Made by a program: the position numbers and the translations under genes
Assembly: GCA_011319805.1 (NCBI GenBank)
Contig: SJRY01000103.1
Coordinates: 1 to 64,000, forward strand
Direction of reading: 5' to 3'
From: Macrocybe gigantea
Lineage: Eukaryota > Basidiomycota > Agaricomycetes > Agaricales > Callistosporiaceae
DNA: 64,000 nucleotides
The notes under the pieces: generated by a model
Database searches by the model: none
What the model was told of the DNA's origin: nothing
Seen by the model: only the letters and a program-made list of their open reading frames with translations
In this document: piece by piece, positions 1-10,316 of the stretch
How positions within the stretch are numbered: position 1 is the first letter of the stretch
Layout of the letters: each line of letters starts with the position of its first letter

Positions 1-2
1 GA

Positions 3-1016
3 ACAGAGCTGCCTAGCGAAACGCTTCGTCTTATCCCATCCCAAACTGATTCGCGTCTCAAGGTTGAAGAGAAAGACGCAAGAAATTTGCTACCCTCTAG
101 GTCGTCTTTATCATCTGTCAAACGGGAAACAAATGCTGCCTCCGTGCGGCGCATCTCACAGAGTCGTCGAACTGACGCGGATTCTGACAGAGATGCTTTG
201 GACGATCGCGCAAGGGACTATAGAGGCAGTCTACCCAAGAATGACGATCTGCCGCCGACCAAGGAAGGCAGTGGGAAAGTGATCCGCAAGAAGAGAGCTG
301 TTGACGACGAAGAGGCGACACCAGCGGCTAAAAGACGCAAAGCTGGTAATGAATTGTCCGTCCCGTCCACCTCTAATAGGGACACCAGCGCCTACCTCCA
401 GAAAAATTCAGAACTCTCCCTGTTGCCTGCGAGAACGACTATGCCTCAGGAGACATCACTGCCGAAGATGCTGAAAGAGCACCTTTCTTCCAGCCGGCCT
501 AGCGCCGAGACATGGGATAGCAAAGACTCAGCCCTTCTTTCCTTGTCCCCAAAATCTAGGACGAGCACAAGAACGAGTAGTTCAAAGCCACGGAGACCGC
601 CGGTGTATACCTCCTCCGAAGACGAAGGCAAATTAGTCTTGCCCATTAACCATGCTTCAAAAGCAGTAGCGTTACCCACCCCTCCAACGAATGCTGGCGC
701 CGTTCGTAGCCGACCTTCGGCCCCACGAGGGAAACAACCCCTTTCTTCTAACCACGCTGAAATGCGAGAAAGGTATAGAGCGTCTTATTTGGAGTATATC
801 ACTGTTTTCCAGAAATTGCTCACGCAAAAGAGCAAAATCGACCATCTGTTGAAACACGGAGACGTCGGGAGCACCAGCTCAGTTACTGACTCGGATGCAG
901 ATGTGGAGCTGTTGGATTCAGAGGAACTAGCGAAACTGAGCTTGGAGCATAAAAGGCTTCAAAATGAATTAGAAACTATCAGGGAGGTCTTCACACAATC
1001 AGAGGCTTTATCTTGA
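3..1016 (+). CDS. 3' part of a probably nuclear protein with ELL/occludin-like C-terminus (5' partial)
   Basis: The frame is open from the left edge of the window (no in-frame stop from position 3) to a TGA at 1014-1016, so this is the 3' end of a longer gene. The visible ~337 residues are mostly low complexity: basic runs such as KKRAVDDEE and AAKRRK that look like nuclear localisation signals, then Ser/Pro/Thr-rich linkers. The last ~90 residues are different. They form a charged, probably helical segment starting near MRERYRASYLEYITVF and ending near LEHKRLQNELETIREVF. This resembles the C-terminal occludin/ELL homology region of RNA polymerase II elongation factor ELL, but it is shorter and lacks the final conserved stretch I would expect. 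The ELL assignment is an inference. Other coiled-coil nuclear proteins are possible. Confidence 0.6.
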   Translation, partial: TELPSETLRLIPSQTDSRLKVEEKDARNLLPSRSSLSSVKRETNAASVRRISQSRRTDADSDRDALDDRARDYRGSLPKNDDLPPTKEGSGKVIRKKRAVDDEEATPAAKRRKAGNELSVPSTSNRDTSAYLQKNSELSLLPARTTMPQETSLPKMLKEHLSSSRPSAETWDSKDSALLSLSPKSRTSTRTSSSKPRRPPVYTSSEDEGKLVLPINHASKAVALPTPPTNAGAVRSRPSAPRGKQPLSSNHAEMRERYRASYLEYITVFQKLLTQKSKIDHLLKHGDVGSTSSVTDSDADVELLDSEELAKLSLEHKRLQNELETIREVFTQSEALS

Positions 1017-1208
1017 CTACCTACGAACTAGTGTATATGACTGGATCGCTGTTGTATTTATCAGACGACGTATTGACATATATCTGTATAAATGAGCACT
1101 TCGTGCGGAAATAGACATGTCAGCCAACCGTAGAGCGGAGCATGTCAGCCACTCATGAAGGTACAAGAGCGTCACCCTTGACAGTCTTGCTCATTCTTTT
1201 GCACCAAC

Positions 1209-2428
1209 ATGCCCTCGGTAACAGCTGCCATTGAGACGTCGTCTCATACCAACAAATGGGCAGGGGAACAGGACGGCCAGGATCGTGTCGACGAATCATT
1301 TGTTTATCAGCCAACAGTTGCTCTGCATGCTACGAGAGTGCCTCAACACAATAGCAATCACGCACTTCTCCGATCCAGCTCAGCCGCCCCATGGATAGTT
1401 GTTAGCGCGGTCCTGGGCATGGCTGTGATATTCGGCGCAATTCTGCTCTTGTGTTTCCCTCAACTGCGGTTGCGCTTGACTAACGGCAGGAAAGGACGAC
1501 AGAAACTTGACCGGAAGATGGTAGACAGTGCGCGAATGGAACGCTTGATTGGAAACGCGCTCGACCAAGCAATCCAGGAGGTTGCCCCGCCGGAAATGCC
1601 ATACCGATACGCGCCCAAAACAGTGGACGAGAACGAATTGTACCCGATGGAGCCTAGAGGATCTCAAGCACGCAAGGAGCGGGTGTATCCATGGAACAAT
1701 CCTTCAAGCAAATGGCAAGATCCACATGACCATAGTCAGAAGGAGGAGTTGGATATAACTCAAGCTTTGAGCGAGAGCACACCAACACTTTGTTGTCTAC
1801 GCAGTGTTGGTACTCCGGATCTCAAACGAACCTCTTGACTCGGGCCAGAAACATCTCCACGGAGGCGACAGATGACGATCATCCCGAATATAACGTCAAA
1901 AAACGGCCGCGCCAGGGTTCGGATGCGTCTACCGTGTCTCAGGAGACCAATGTCAGCGATATCGAAGATTTCCCTTTTGAAGGCTCCTCCACATCTTCTG
2001 TCACATCTTTGAGTAGCGAGGGCGGATATGCGGCCACGGATACCGATGACGACGCCTGCGAAATGACTTTCGAAGTCAGACGGGCTCGAAGCTTGAGCGT
2101 GAAGGTCAAGAAAGGCGTCTTAGTCGCCTGGCAGGTCAGCCAATCGAATCATGGGTCAAAAACGGATAGACACGCGGCAGAATGGCACCAGAATTCATCC
2201 GAGTACTGTGTGGACGATCTTGACTTGTCATGTTCTTTATCGGCTTCAGACACTCGAGTGCCGTATCTGGTGGTCACGAAACCAAGCTGCTCGAGTCTCT
2301 CAGTGTCGACTTCGGGGACTAGTAGCATTTCAGTCAACTTGAATGACTTTCCTCCGCCACCAGAGTGCACTACAGTATCGGCGGTCAAACAATTCGTTAC
2401 ATTGTATGAGACTTTGGGAGGAGAATGA
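1209..2428 (+). CDS. Hypothetical single-pass membrane protein, one intron
   Basis: Two plus-strand frames make one gene. The first (from ATG 1209) gives ~60 polar residues, one strongly hydrophobic segment (about residues 61-83, from PWIVVSAVLGMAVIFG), then a basic juxtamembrane stretch (RLRLTNGRKGRQK). This suggests a type III or signal-anchor protein with a cytosolic C-terminus. The second frame (to the TGA at 2426-2428) is acidic and Ser-rich with EDF and DTDDD patches. An intron of about 68 nt (donor GTGTTG at 1804, acceptor CGACAG at 1871, possible branch site CTTGAC near 1833) restores the frame. Nearby donors at 1792 or 1795 would also fit. I do not recognise the family. It lies 81 nt upstream of the P450 gene on the same strand. 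Confidence 0.6.
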
Positions 2429-2509
2429 GGAGCTGAGGATTTCACCTGAATAGGAAATCGTATCTCTATTGTCTTTCATACCGGACCATAAACTTGAGAA
2501 TGATCCTTC

Positions 2510-4644
2510 ATGACCTTCGCACACATCTTCGAAATCGTCTTAGTTCTTCTCTCTAGCGTTGTTGCATACGCAGTGCATAAGCTTTTCGTAGCGACCCGAA
2601 GAAATCCTTTGCATCGCTTACCTGGACCACCGATCGATGGTCTTTTTGGAAACCACCTACGTGCCGTCTTAGAGTGAGTGCAGAGGGCCCATATCATCTG
2701 AGAAGCACTTAGTACTTAGTCTTATGCGCTGAATGCATCGAACATTAGCCCATCTCTCTCGCCAAGAATACATCACTCATGGGTGCGGAAGTACGGCCGA
2801 TCCATTCGTATTCGCGGAGTCGGTCCAGTAGGTGCTTTACATCCCATGACTGCACTCTGTGGCTCATTTATTTCTAGTGGGACGAGCGGCTCTTGACTCT
2901 GGATCCGGTATCCGTGGCACACGTCTTGAAAAACTCGGCCACATATCAGAAGCCATGGCAATCCCGCCGGTTAATCACCAGCCTTATTGGATGCGGAATG
3001 CTCGCCGCAGAAGGTCAAATGCATCGCCGACAACGTAGGGTCGCCACGCCTGCCTTTTCCATGCAAAATCTCCGGGCCCTTGTTCCCGTAGTCTTTAGGA
3101 AAGGCATCGAGTTGAAAGAAAGGTGGCATGGACTGGTGTCATGCGAGCAAAATGATAGCTCAGTGCTGGATGTTTGTCGTTGGATCAGCCGCGCAACGTT
3201 TGATGTCATCGGACTGGCAGGTATGTGTTTTTTTGGCATTCTCAGCGGTTGCTCCGGCGACGACTCTTGGAAGGGTTCGACTACAACTTCAACGCCATTC
3301 AAGACGAGTCCAACGAACTGTTCATTGCCTACAAAGAAATGTTTGAAGTGGCGATATCTCAAGGCAGAATGTTTAGAACTATGCTGGGAATATATCTCCC
3401 TTCCATCAACTCGCTTTTCGTGCGCGTCTCCTTTGTCCCTTGTCATACTTTCGCCAACCACATTTATCGCCGCCAACAGCCTGATAACACCGTCCTCGCG
3501 GTACGACGATGTCAGCAAGTCATTCGCAGAGTCGCTGGTCAATTAATACACGAAAAGAAGCGTAAGATTGCAACGGGGGAACACAGTCTTTCAGGCCGCG
3601 ATCTTTTAAGCCTCCTGCGTATGCTTCAATGCATGTGTGTTGCTTGACTCAAGCTGACCGGTTCTGTCTTTTCAGTGCGGTCTAACATAGCAGTGGATCT
3701 TCCCGTCGAGCAGAGAATATCTGATGAAGATATCCTACACAATGTCAATACATTCATGTTCGCTGGATCCGACACCTCCTCCTTAAGCATCACGTGGACG
3801 TTACTCCTACTCGCCGAACGTCCCGATATACAAGATCGTCTACGTAAAGAGATGTTCTCCGTTGCGCCACCACCAGAAAATATTTTAAGCTTAACCGAGG
3901 AAGAGATCCAATCTCTGTATACCATGTTATCCGATCTCCCCTACTTGCATAACGTTGTCCGGGAGTCATTACGCCTGGTGCCTCCCGTGCATTCGTCGAT
4001 ACGCGTTGCCACCCAAGATGACGAGGTTCCGATTATGTATCCCGTCCCGGATAGTAAGACTGGCGAGTTGAAGCATAGCGTATCGATAGCGAAGGGCAGT
4101 TTCGTCCACGTGGCTGTTGAGGGGTTTAATCTCGACAAAGAGTTTTGGGGAGATGATGCTTGGGAATTCAAGTAGGTCCATCACCAGAGTAATGACTTGC
4201 GCTTCGCTTTGAAAGAAAATTTCTTTTCACAGCCCGGATCGTTGGGATAATCTGCCGGAGGAGGCTTCGAAATTACCTGGTTTGTTTGCAAACATGTTAA
4301 CATTCTCCGCTGGGCCTCGTGTACGTCCTAGACGTTACGTCGTCAAGCCTGCATTAGTGAGCTTACCTTGATCTAGTCTTGCATCGGAATGCGGTTCTCC
4401 ATGATTGAGATTAAATCCTTTTTATACATCTTGCTTACCAACTTCGTATTCAATACAACTGGGCAGAAGATCTTCAAAGCGAACGTGTAGGTACTACAAA
4501 ACGTGAACCCTACTAGACGCTCATTTATACGACAGAGTACTGACAAGGCCATACATAAGTGGCCAGTACAAGACAGGCAGCCAATGTCCTCTTGTAGTCA
4601 AGCGTATACCCATTCCTGAAATGCATGCCAAAACTCTCACTTAG
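2510..4644 (+). CDS. Cytochrome P450 monooxygenase, nine exons
   Basis: Heme-thiolate monooxygenase, expected to be anchored in the ER membrane. The exons I resolve are 2510-2673, 2767-2827, 2878-3220, 3274-3419, 3480-3618, 3676-4171, 4233-4320, 4377-4486 and 4536-4644. They total 1656 nt, or 551 codons plus stop, with introns of 49-93 nt. Landmarks in order: an N-terminal hydrophobic anchor (from MTFAHIFEIVLVLLSS), the proline hinge LPGPP, KYG and LTLDP in the N-terminal sheet, QMHRRQRR in the helix C region, the helix I motif MFAGSDTSS, the ExxR motif ESLRL, PDRWD, and the heme loop FSAGPRSCIGMRF. The heme loop is split by an intron just before the Ser-Cys pair. All key residues are present, so the gene looks functional. 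The substrate cannot be told from sequence. The start was chosen because it is the only ATG giving the anchor and hinge in frame. Confidence 0.93.
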
Positions 4645-4796
4645 GATGCTATATGTTGGCACGCGATTCCCAGCCTATACAATTATGATTACATAGGTTT
4701 ACGGACGATCTTTAATTTAACATCGACATTTAACATCGGCGGCGGAATTGGTTTCACAACATACTCTCGGCGAGACTTGTACAACCCAGAAATCGC

Positions 4797-6105
4797 CTAT
4801 CTTCGTTGTTTTGGATTTCCACTTCGGATGAGATTCTTGCTCCATTCAAACATCTTCCCGCTTGTCCTAGCCAACAACGATCTCAATCGATGTTTGTCCG
4901 TACTGTTTTGGCGTTTTGACGACTTTTCAGGAGTAATATCGATGAATGACTTAGGCAATGTCGATGTTGCCGGGATGCTCGACCCGTTCACCTGTGAGAA
5001 TGACTTACTTTTTGTGATTCGAGGGCGTGATCTACAGGTCTTCAGGTGGTATGTGGACGCAACGTTTGATCGACCGGTCTTGGTCAGAAGATTGTGGTTG
5101 ATGGATATAGAGGGACAACTATCGTAAGTTGGCATGAAACTCTTGTCGTCTATACGCGGCGCATGTGGTCCTAGCTGAAAGGGACACCTGCCGTCTCCTG
5201 TCACTCTCTCTTCCGTCTCAGAGGCGAAATGACGGAATGTGCGTGTAGGATTCCAGTCCGATGTTCTTCCAAGAGTCTGGATACAGCGAGATTCAACATA
5301 GTGTTCGTCATATATAGCTTGATTTCGAGGATCGTAGGACCGGAACCGTCGTCCTCGAGGGCCCGACGAAGTTTGGTTGGTGAGGTGATGATCGAATTGG
5401 AAGTTTTGGGCAAACCAGAAGGGGTCAGTGCCATTGATAGACAAACTGTGTCTGTGCGAGGCAAGGGCCCTCCTACTTCCGGAAGTTGGAATTGAGCGAT
5501 AGTCGTCGGCTCTACCATGATCGACTCGAAGATGTGTGCAAGATGTACTGCTGGCAAAATCAAATGATGGCTCAGGAATGTTCTTTCTAGTAACGTCTGC
5601 TATCCCATTGACTCTTTCCGACCCCGATTGTTCTAGCGACCTGCCTTCGGTCAGAGCCCTATTGGGTTTCTCCTGTCGCTGTTCAACAAGTGGAGTGGCT
5701 GATCTCACCGGCATGCGAGGGCCTAGCGGGGTCGTTTCTTCGACGATCCTTCGAGATTACGGCTTCGTCCTGATGGAACAATGGCGAGGAATGCACCCTT
5801 CGCAAAAAGGGAGCTAGCAAAGGAGGAAGCGGAAAATCCCAAGCAACGTCCGGGTCCGATATGGAATCTGAACTTGCGTCAGACAATGATCGACGTCCAA
5901 AAGACACATTCCGGCTTGGTTCTTGAGAGTTTATTGGCCAATTCAAGTGCATAGATGAATCATTGTTTGCCGCCGATGTTGAGCCTGAGGAAGAACGATA
6001 TGAATTGAGAGGAATTGACGAAGGGTGTAGTAATTCCGCAGTACCCCGCGAAAGTGCGCTATCCTCAAGTTTATGAGAAAAAGGAGAAGTTTGTAGGATC
6101 ATCAT
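4797..6105 (-). CDS. Hypothetical Ser/Arg-rich protein, intron structure unresolved
   Basis: The first exon starts at ATG 6105 (MMILQTSPFSHKLEDS) and is Ser-rich with an SFGRRSLSDASSDS patch. It runs to a good donor (GTGAGA) near 5708. Downstream two minus-strand frames overlap. One, about 5201-5563, contains PEVGGPLPRTDTVCLSMAL and an amphipathic stretch near ILEIKLYMTNTMLNLAV, and looks like folded protein. The other ends at 4797 with a basic tail, KNLIRSGNPKQRR. An intron of about 86 nt with an acceptor near 5122 would join the 5201 frame to the C-terminal frame. I could not fix the other boundaries. The plus-strand frame at 4777-5127 looks like a shadow. The gene converges tail-to-tail with the P450. 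I do not recognise the family. Confidence 0.45.
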
Positions 6106-6224
6106 AGGCAGTCTAAGCGGGCAGCGATTTGGAGTACCATGGAAGGTAGTGGAGTCACCAAGTTGATTGGGTCGTCATTGATACGCAAATACAGACACAA
6201 ACATGACAGGTAAAAAAAACAAGC

Positions 6225-7113
6225 TTAGTACGCCTTCTTGCCTGCTGCAAGCTGAAGGTGGGCACTGTGCTCATCGTAAGGGAATTTAGAAAGAGGGATT
6301 TCACGCCAGAGATCCGGTGTGAGGAATGCATAAGTTTTCGTGATCTGTGACCATTAAGTGAGTTGCAAATAACTTATGAAATTAAGGAGAGTTGACCGAC
6401 CGCAGCGAACGTGGCCTTTAAAAAGTTGCCCATTGTTGCAGTGGAACCTTTTGATTGCGTGTAGACATCCTCCACACCAGCGAGCTGGAGAAGTCGCTTG
6501 GATGCAGGCGCGGCAACGATGCCTGTACCTCTTGGAGCAGGGATAAGTCGACACATAACAGAGCCAACCTTCCCGCTGACTTTCGAAGGTACTGTATGGG
6601 GTTCTCCTAAAGCGGCGCCCCAGTAACCTCGTCGCACAGGAATCACTGAAAGCTTCGCAAGGATAATAGCGCCGCGAATGGCAGTCGCGACTTCTTTCGC
6701 ACATTTGACACCCAGGCCGACATGACCATCGGAGTCACCGATAGCAACGAATGCCTTGAAACGTGTGCGCTGACCAGCCCTTGTTTGTTTCTGGACGGGC
6801 ATGATGTTCATGACTTCGTCCTTGAGTTTCGGGAGGAAAAAATCGATGATCTGGTATTCCTTCACCGGCAACGAGAAAAGATAGATCTCTTCCATGGACT
6901 TGATTTTTCCGTCCTTCACCAGACGTCCGAGTTTGGTGACAGGAACCCTGAGTTAATGATGAATTGGAATAGGGATACGCAGAGGATGCGGTGTGCACTT
7001 TACCATTCCTTTTCTTCATCCTTACGGCCTCCGCGGCGCGGCCCTCTACGACCTCGACCTCGTTCGCCACGTCCACGTCCAAAACCACCGCGGCCTCTTG
7101 TAGCGTCAGCCAT
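6225..7113 (-). CDS. RPS2: 40S ribosomal protein S2 (uS5), three exons
   Basis: Structural protein of the small ribosomal subunit near the decoding and mRNA entry region. Exons on the minus strand are 7113-7004, 6947-6401 and 6344-6225. Both introns are 56 nt, and the coding length is 777 nt (258 aa), normal for the family. The N-terminus is a short RG-rich tail ([19 protein letters not shown]), as in eukaryotic S2. The uS5 core has [14 protein letters not shown]-like [39 protein letters not shown] and the loop [15 protein letters not shown]. The third exon supplies the conserved end with [10 protein letters not shown]. Without it the second exon would read into an intron and stop after LSLIS. 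The gene is transcribed divergently from antizyme, with 438 bp between the two ATGs. Confidence 0.96.
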
Positions 7114-7551
7114 GCTATATTTGCAAAAAACTGTGGAAGCGAAGGTCAGAGGAGATCGACATCCAAGATGTCCGAAATACATCCATCAGTCAAATGGCAA
7201 GAAAAGGCAGAAAACGTGCAGGAATGAGAGGTATGGTACGTATCGAGGATGGGTGAATGATTGACAGAGGAATGAACACTCACATAGTTAGACTTGAGGT
7301 CGCCGTCTCAGTTATTTTGGAGTGTCGCCACTTCACAATGAAGAGAGGGCGAGTAAAATCACGTGATTCGGCAAATACCGACAGGGTCACAAGTGAGACC
7401 CTTCCAGTGCCTCACTTTGCAATCTCTCTCTGCATCTACCAACAAGGTACATCGGTTCGTTCTCTTGTTCCTTGCGCGCTGACGGTATGTCTCCAGAAAT
7501 CAGTCGTATTTCCTCTGCCGATTCTATCAGCCCTCACCAAGTTGGCACCCT
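7114..7551. promoter_or_regulatory. Intergenic region between divergent RPS2 and antizyme genes
   Basis: This 438-bp stretch separates two divergent start codons, so it should hold both promoters and 5' leaders. I see no convincing protein. The antizyme-proximal part is pyrimidine-rich (for example CTCTCTCTGCATC near 7426), as is common in fungal leaders. A short AUG-led reading frame at 7487-7561 is listed separately. Regulatory roles are inferred from position only. Confidence 0.5.
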
Positions 7552-7561
7552 ATGTCGTTGA
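7487..7561 (+). other. Candidate upstream ORF overlapping the antizyme start
   Basis: An ATG at 7487 opens 24 codons (MSPEISRISSADSISP...) ending at a TGA at 7559-7561, in a different frame from the antizyme ATG at 7552. If the leader is unspliced here, this uORF would overlap the main start and dampen its use. It could instead lie in a 5' leader intron, because GTATGT at 7485 is a usable donor. Confidence 0.3.
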
Positions 7562-8600
7562 CCAATATGTCGAGTTTCATAAAACGAAAATCTAGTCTTT
7601 GCCCCACGTACGTCTGTCCCGCACACGCACCCCTTCGTCTGATCTCACTCTTTTTTTTTTTTAGCAACGGCCGTCAAGCCGTTGGAGATGGGGCTTCTTC
7701 TTTCGACAACGAGGATAGTGTTCTTGCTGTGTGCCACCTTCAGGGCACCAACAACGTTTATTATTATTCTACTACGTTCTCTGGCGGACCCGGGGTCAGT
7801 AGTCCTCGACTTTATGGCCTTCCTGATTCTTTGCTGATGCGTAAACCCCGTGGTGCTCAGTGGCGCTTTTGACGCCCCCAAAGTAAAATGCCCTCCTGAC
7901 AGAGGGTCGTCGGACTGGGTGACAGACAGTCCGGCGCCGACTTACGCCACCTCCGAACATTCCTCTAATTCGCCAAGTCCAATCACTTATTCTCTCCTGA
8001 CCCCTCATGTCCCTCAAGGAGCTCCTCAACCAATCCCCTATTCACGGATTTCCTCACAAAGCAATCTGGATGCATCGACTCCTCCTCTGACACCTGACGA
8101 CGGCGAAGACGACAGTGAATTTGGTAGTCCTAATATAGCGTTATCTCATCCATCCCAGCAACCGAAAGATGCTCTTGATTTTCTTTTGACGATATTTCCT
8201 CGTCAAGGTCTGTCTGCATTGCCATACGCCAGGCGTGTGTCCATCACAGCCCCAACTGTCGGAGTAACTTTTGAAGGGGTTGTGTTAGATATTCCTGGGA
8301 AGGCAAAAACCTTTTATGTTGAAGGGAAGAGCGCAGAATCGGTTAGCCTCAGAGAAAGGTGGGTGCCTTTCATCTTCAACTACAATGGTGTCTCAATTAT
8401 TCGCTAATGATAGCATTGTCGCCCTTTTGGATCTGGCTGATGGAAAGCTCGAGTGTTCTGCTCTTATCATTGTTTTGGAAAGGTCTTCCGGGAACCTTGC
8501 ATCTGTTCTCCACTCCCTTATGTATGTCGGAGGAACTGTCGTCACGAAGCCAATCTTCGAGGTGGACCCAGCTTTTGTTCTTGTTGGCCTTGATGTCTAG
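7552..8600 (+). CDS. OAZ1: Ornithine decarboxylase antizyme, +1 programmed frameshift, two introns
   Basis: Polyamine-feedback inhibitor: it binds ornithine decarboxylase, blocks it and sends it to the proteasome. ORF1 runs 7552-7607 joined to 7665-7869 (intron 57 nt, donor GTACGT), 87 codons, and stops at the TGA at 7870-7872. ORF2 in the +1 frame runs 7871-8358 joined to 8414-8600 (intron 55 nt), 224 codons plus stop. ORF2 carries the conserved antizyme core: FYVEGKSAESVSLRES, IVALLDLADGKLECSAL, HSLMYVGGTVVTKP and the C-terminal FVLVGLDV. The full product would be about 311 aa, in the range of fungal antizymes. The core has no start of its own, so the frameshift is required. The ATG at 7552 is the first in the ORF1 frame; an additional leader exon cannot be excluded. 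Confidence 0.92.
7864..7875 (+). promoter_or_regulatory. +1 programmed ribosomal frameshift site of antizyme
   Basis: In the ORF1 frame the mRNA reads CGC UUU UGA, with the stop at 7870-7872. Skipping one base after UUU makes the next codon GAC (7871-7873) and continues into the long ORF2. A sense codon followed by UGA is the standard architecture of antizyme shift sites, where a slow stop codon and high polyamines favour the +1 shift. UUU as the P-site codon is less usual than the UCC of animals, but UUU-UGA is known in some lineages. Confidence 0.88.
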
Positions 8601-8753
8601 TCAAATGATGCTGAAGGATGTTGAGCCTTATGTTTTTCTTTGTCTTGCTGTAATCCCTTTCCTACATACTTAATTCGTAACAAAAGGTGGCGTCCGGCTA
8701 TTTAATGAATCGTGCTTTGGCAAGCCAATAGAAGCGGGAGCCTATAAGATGGG

Positions 8754-9608
8754 AGGACCCCGGATAATCCCCTCTGAACTCGGATTCCAAATTTCGGCGA
8801 AACTACCTGTTTTTGTCTGAACACAAAATTCCAAAATTTTCATCTTTGTCCGGCATTCGTACCGACTTCCCGCCCAGGTGACCAAATTTGTCCGAACTTG
8901 TGACTGACCTCCGAGGTGTCCAAAAATCCTCTTTTTCTCTGTTCAGAGCGGCGTCAGAGTATTCTACCTACTGAACTATGATATTTACCATAGTCTTGGG
9001 CTGGAAAACATAGATATTATACTTATATTCGCTTTTTGAATCTATCCATTGCCTTTTTCACCTTGCCAGACAGCCCTTCCAATGCAGCAAACCTAAGAGA
9101 GTCAGGTCGAGACAGAGACAAACCAGTTGAAAACAGATTTGGCTTTGCCAATAACACTGTGAGGAAGTGCGATGTAGTCAGGTAGTTGTGAGATGTCATA
9201 TATTTTTCCCTGTCCAATCTGTTCAGACTTGATAAACTGGTCTGAAGCCATGAGGACAGAAATGGGCATGTGCGCTCAGTGGCAGTGGATGAGCAGTGGA
9301 GATGATCACCAAAAAATTATATTTCCAATTGAAATTTTTATCTCTGCTGGCTTTGGGGTTCGAACTTCAAGTCTCAGGTAAAACAACAACAGTTAGGTCA
9401 TGCAGTACCAATTCACCTCAGGTCCTCAAGATGTCCAAACATGAAACCGACTTCATTGACCTAGAATAACCCCATGTCTGAACCCATATCTGACTTGGTG
9501 GCTGGTCCAATGCCATTTTTTCCAGCATGCATACCAAGTTTCTGGCTACAAAAACCCCAAATTTGTCCAACATAGGATCTGAGTTCAGAGGGGATTATCC
9601 AGGGTCCT
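8754..9608. mobile_element. Non-autonomous hAT-like DNA transposon (855 bp)
   Basis: The ends form an imperfect terminal inverted repeat of ~35 bp: the left end begins AGGACCCCGGATAATCCCCT and the reverse complement of the right end begins AGGACCCTGGATAATCCCCT. Directly outside lies a perfect 8-bp target duplication, AAGATGGG, at 8746-8753 and 9609-9616. Eight-bp duplications are typical of hAT-superfamily insertion. No transposase reading frame is inside, so the element must be mobilised in trans. An internal tRNA-like remnant is listed separately. Confidence 0.88.
9349..9416 (-). other. tRNA-like (SINE-head-like) remnant inside the hAT element
   Basis: On the minus strand this stretch has a good Pol III B-box-like sequence (AGTTCGAACCCC, plus-strand complement near 9356-9367) preceded by a weak A-box-like TGGTACTGCATG about 40 nt upstream. 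It could be a decayed tRNA-derived SINE head. No cloverleaf was confirmed. Confidence 0.3.
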
Positions 9609-9840
9609 AAGATGGGCCACAACCAGAACCTCAGCTGCTCACTCAAAGCTTAGGCTGAAACTGGAAAGCACCATGTGACACTCCTCAAATAATAATTGAG
9701 TGAAAGAAAAGGCAACTGAGCAAGAGGGCCCATCGAGGCATGAATGATGTATGTAGGGGTGGCAGCAGTGCAAGATGATGTAAGTGAGAAGCCTCAGAGA
9801 AAAAACAGGAGGGGGAGCAGATTAGTGAAGAGGAAGAGCA

Positions 9841-10075
9841 TGTTTGCAAGCTAAATGTTGCTCTGCATAAACAGCAGGGTTGTCCCTGATGTAGATCAGC
9901 CATGTGCTGGATGACCAACACCTAAGTGCTTGTATGAGTTCGGAAGGCAAACCCAGTGAGGCATAAAAAGTTGCCTCTCTGGCATGAGCTGAGTGACTGC
10001 CATAATCTTGAGACAAAACAGCGAAAAGCCTAGCATTGAACCATGTCCAATTAGATAGAGAACCATCTTCACATA
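9841..10075 (-). pseudogene. Tyrosine recombinase C-terminal fragment (DIRS/Crypton-like)
   Basis: A minus-strand frame reads WFNARLFAVLSQDYGSHSAH, then REATFYASLGLPSELIQAL, then WSSSTWLIYIRDNPA. The order G-H-S-x-x-R, a short spacer, an LGLP...L..LG(R)WSS-like segment and a Tyr near the end matches the catalytic C-terminus of tyrosine recombinases found in fungal DIRS/Ngaro or Crypton elements. The expected His-Ser-x-Arg is disturbed (SHSAHARE). There is no start and no N-terminal domain, so this is a relic. A second LTR-like fragment begins right after it at 10076. Confidence 0.5.
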
Positions 10076-10150
10076 TGCTATGCAAAACTTATTTTGCACA
10101 CAGGTCACTCTTAGCTAATCAGAGATGAGAGGTGGGGATATGAATGCTAT
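10076..10150 (-). repeat. Truncated LTR fragment of the C family
   Basis: This 75-bp stretch (starting TGCTATGCAAAACTT) aligns with the start of the C-family LTR seen at 30024-30100 and breaks off where element C begins at 10151. It implies an older C-family LTR here, only part of which is left. Confidence 0.7.
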
Positions 10151-10316
10151 TGCTACACAAAACCAAATCTGTATGCAGATCACTCTAACTGAGAGCAAGA
10201 GGCGGGGAGAAGTATGCTAGTATTTAGCCAGCTTGAAGCTGGGTTCTACTATATATGATTTTAGCTATTTATATGTTACGACTCCCGAGCATGGACCACA
10301 ACTGTGCTATCCTCAT
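10151..10316 (-). repeat. Element C 3' LTR, first part
   Basis: It begins TGCTACACAAAACC and is colinear with 30024-30190 of the sister LTR. It is broken at CTCAT (10312-10316) by insertion of solo LTR D. Confidence 0.88.

Noticed and set aside
4263..4400. Apparent loss of the heme cysteine in the P450
   Set aside because: The Ser-Cys pair is supplied by the next exon at 4377 once a 56-nt intron with good splice sites is removed.
4777..5127. Plus-strand ORF of 116 codons
   Set aside because: It lies antisense to a minus-strand frame with a better protein-like basic C-terminus, and it has no splice context or family match.
6354..6704. Minus-strand ORF of 116 codons
   Set aside because: It overlaps RPS2 exon 2 in another frame and has no independent support.
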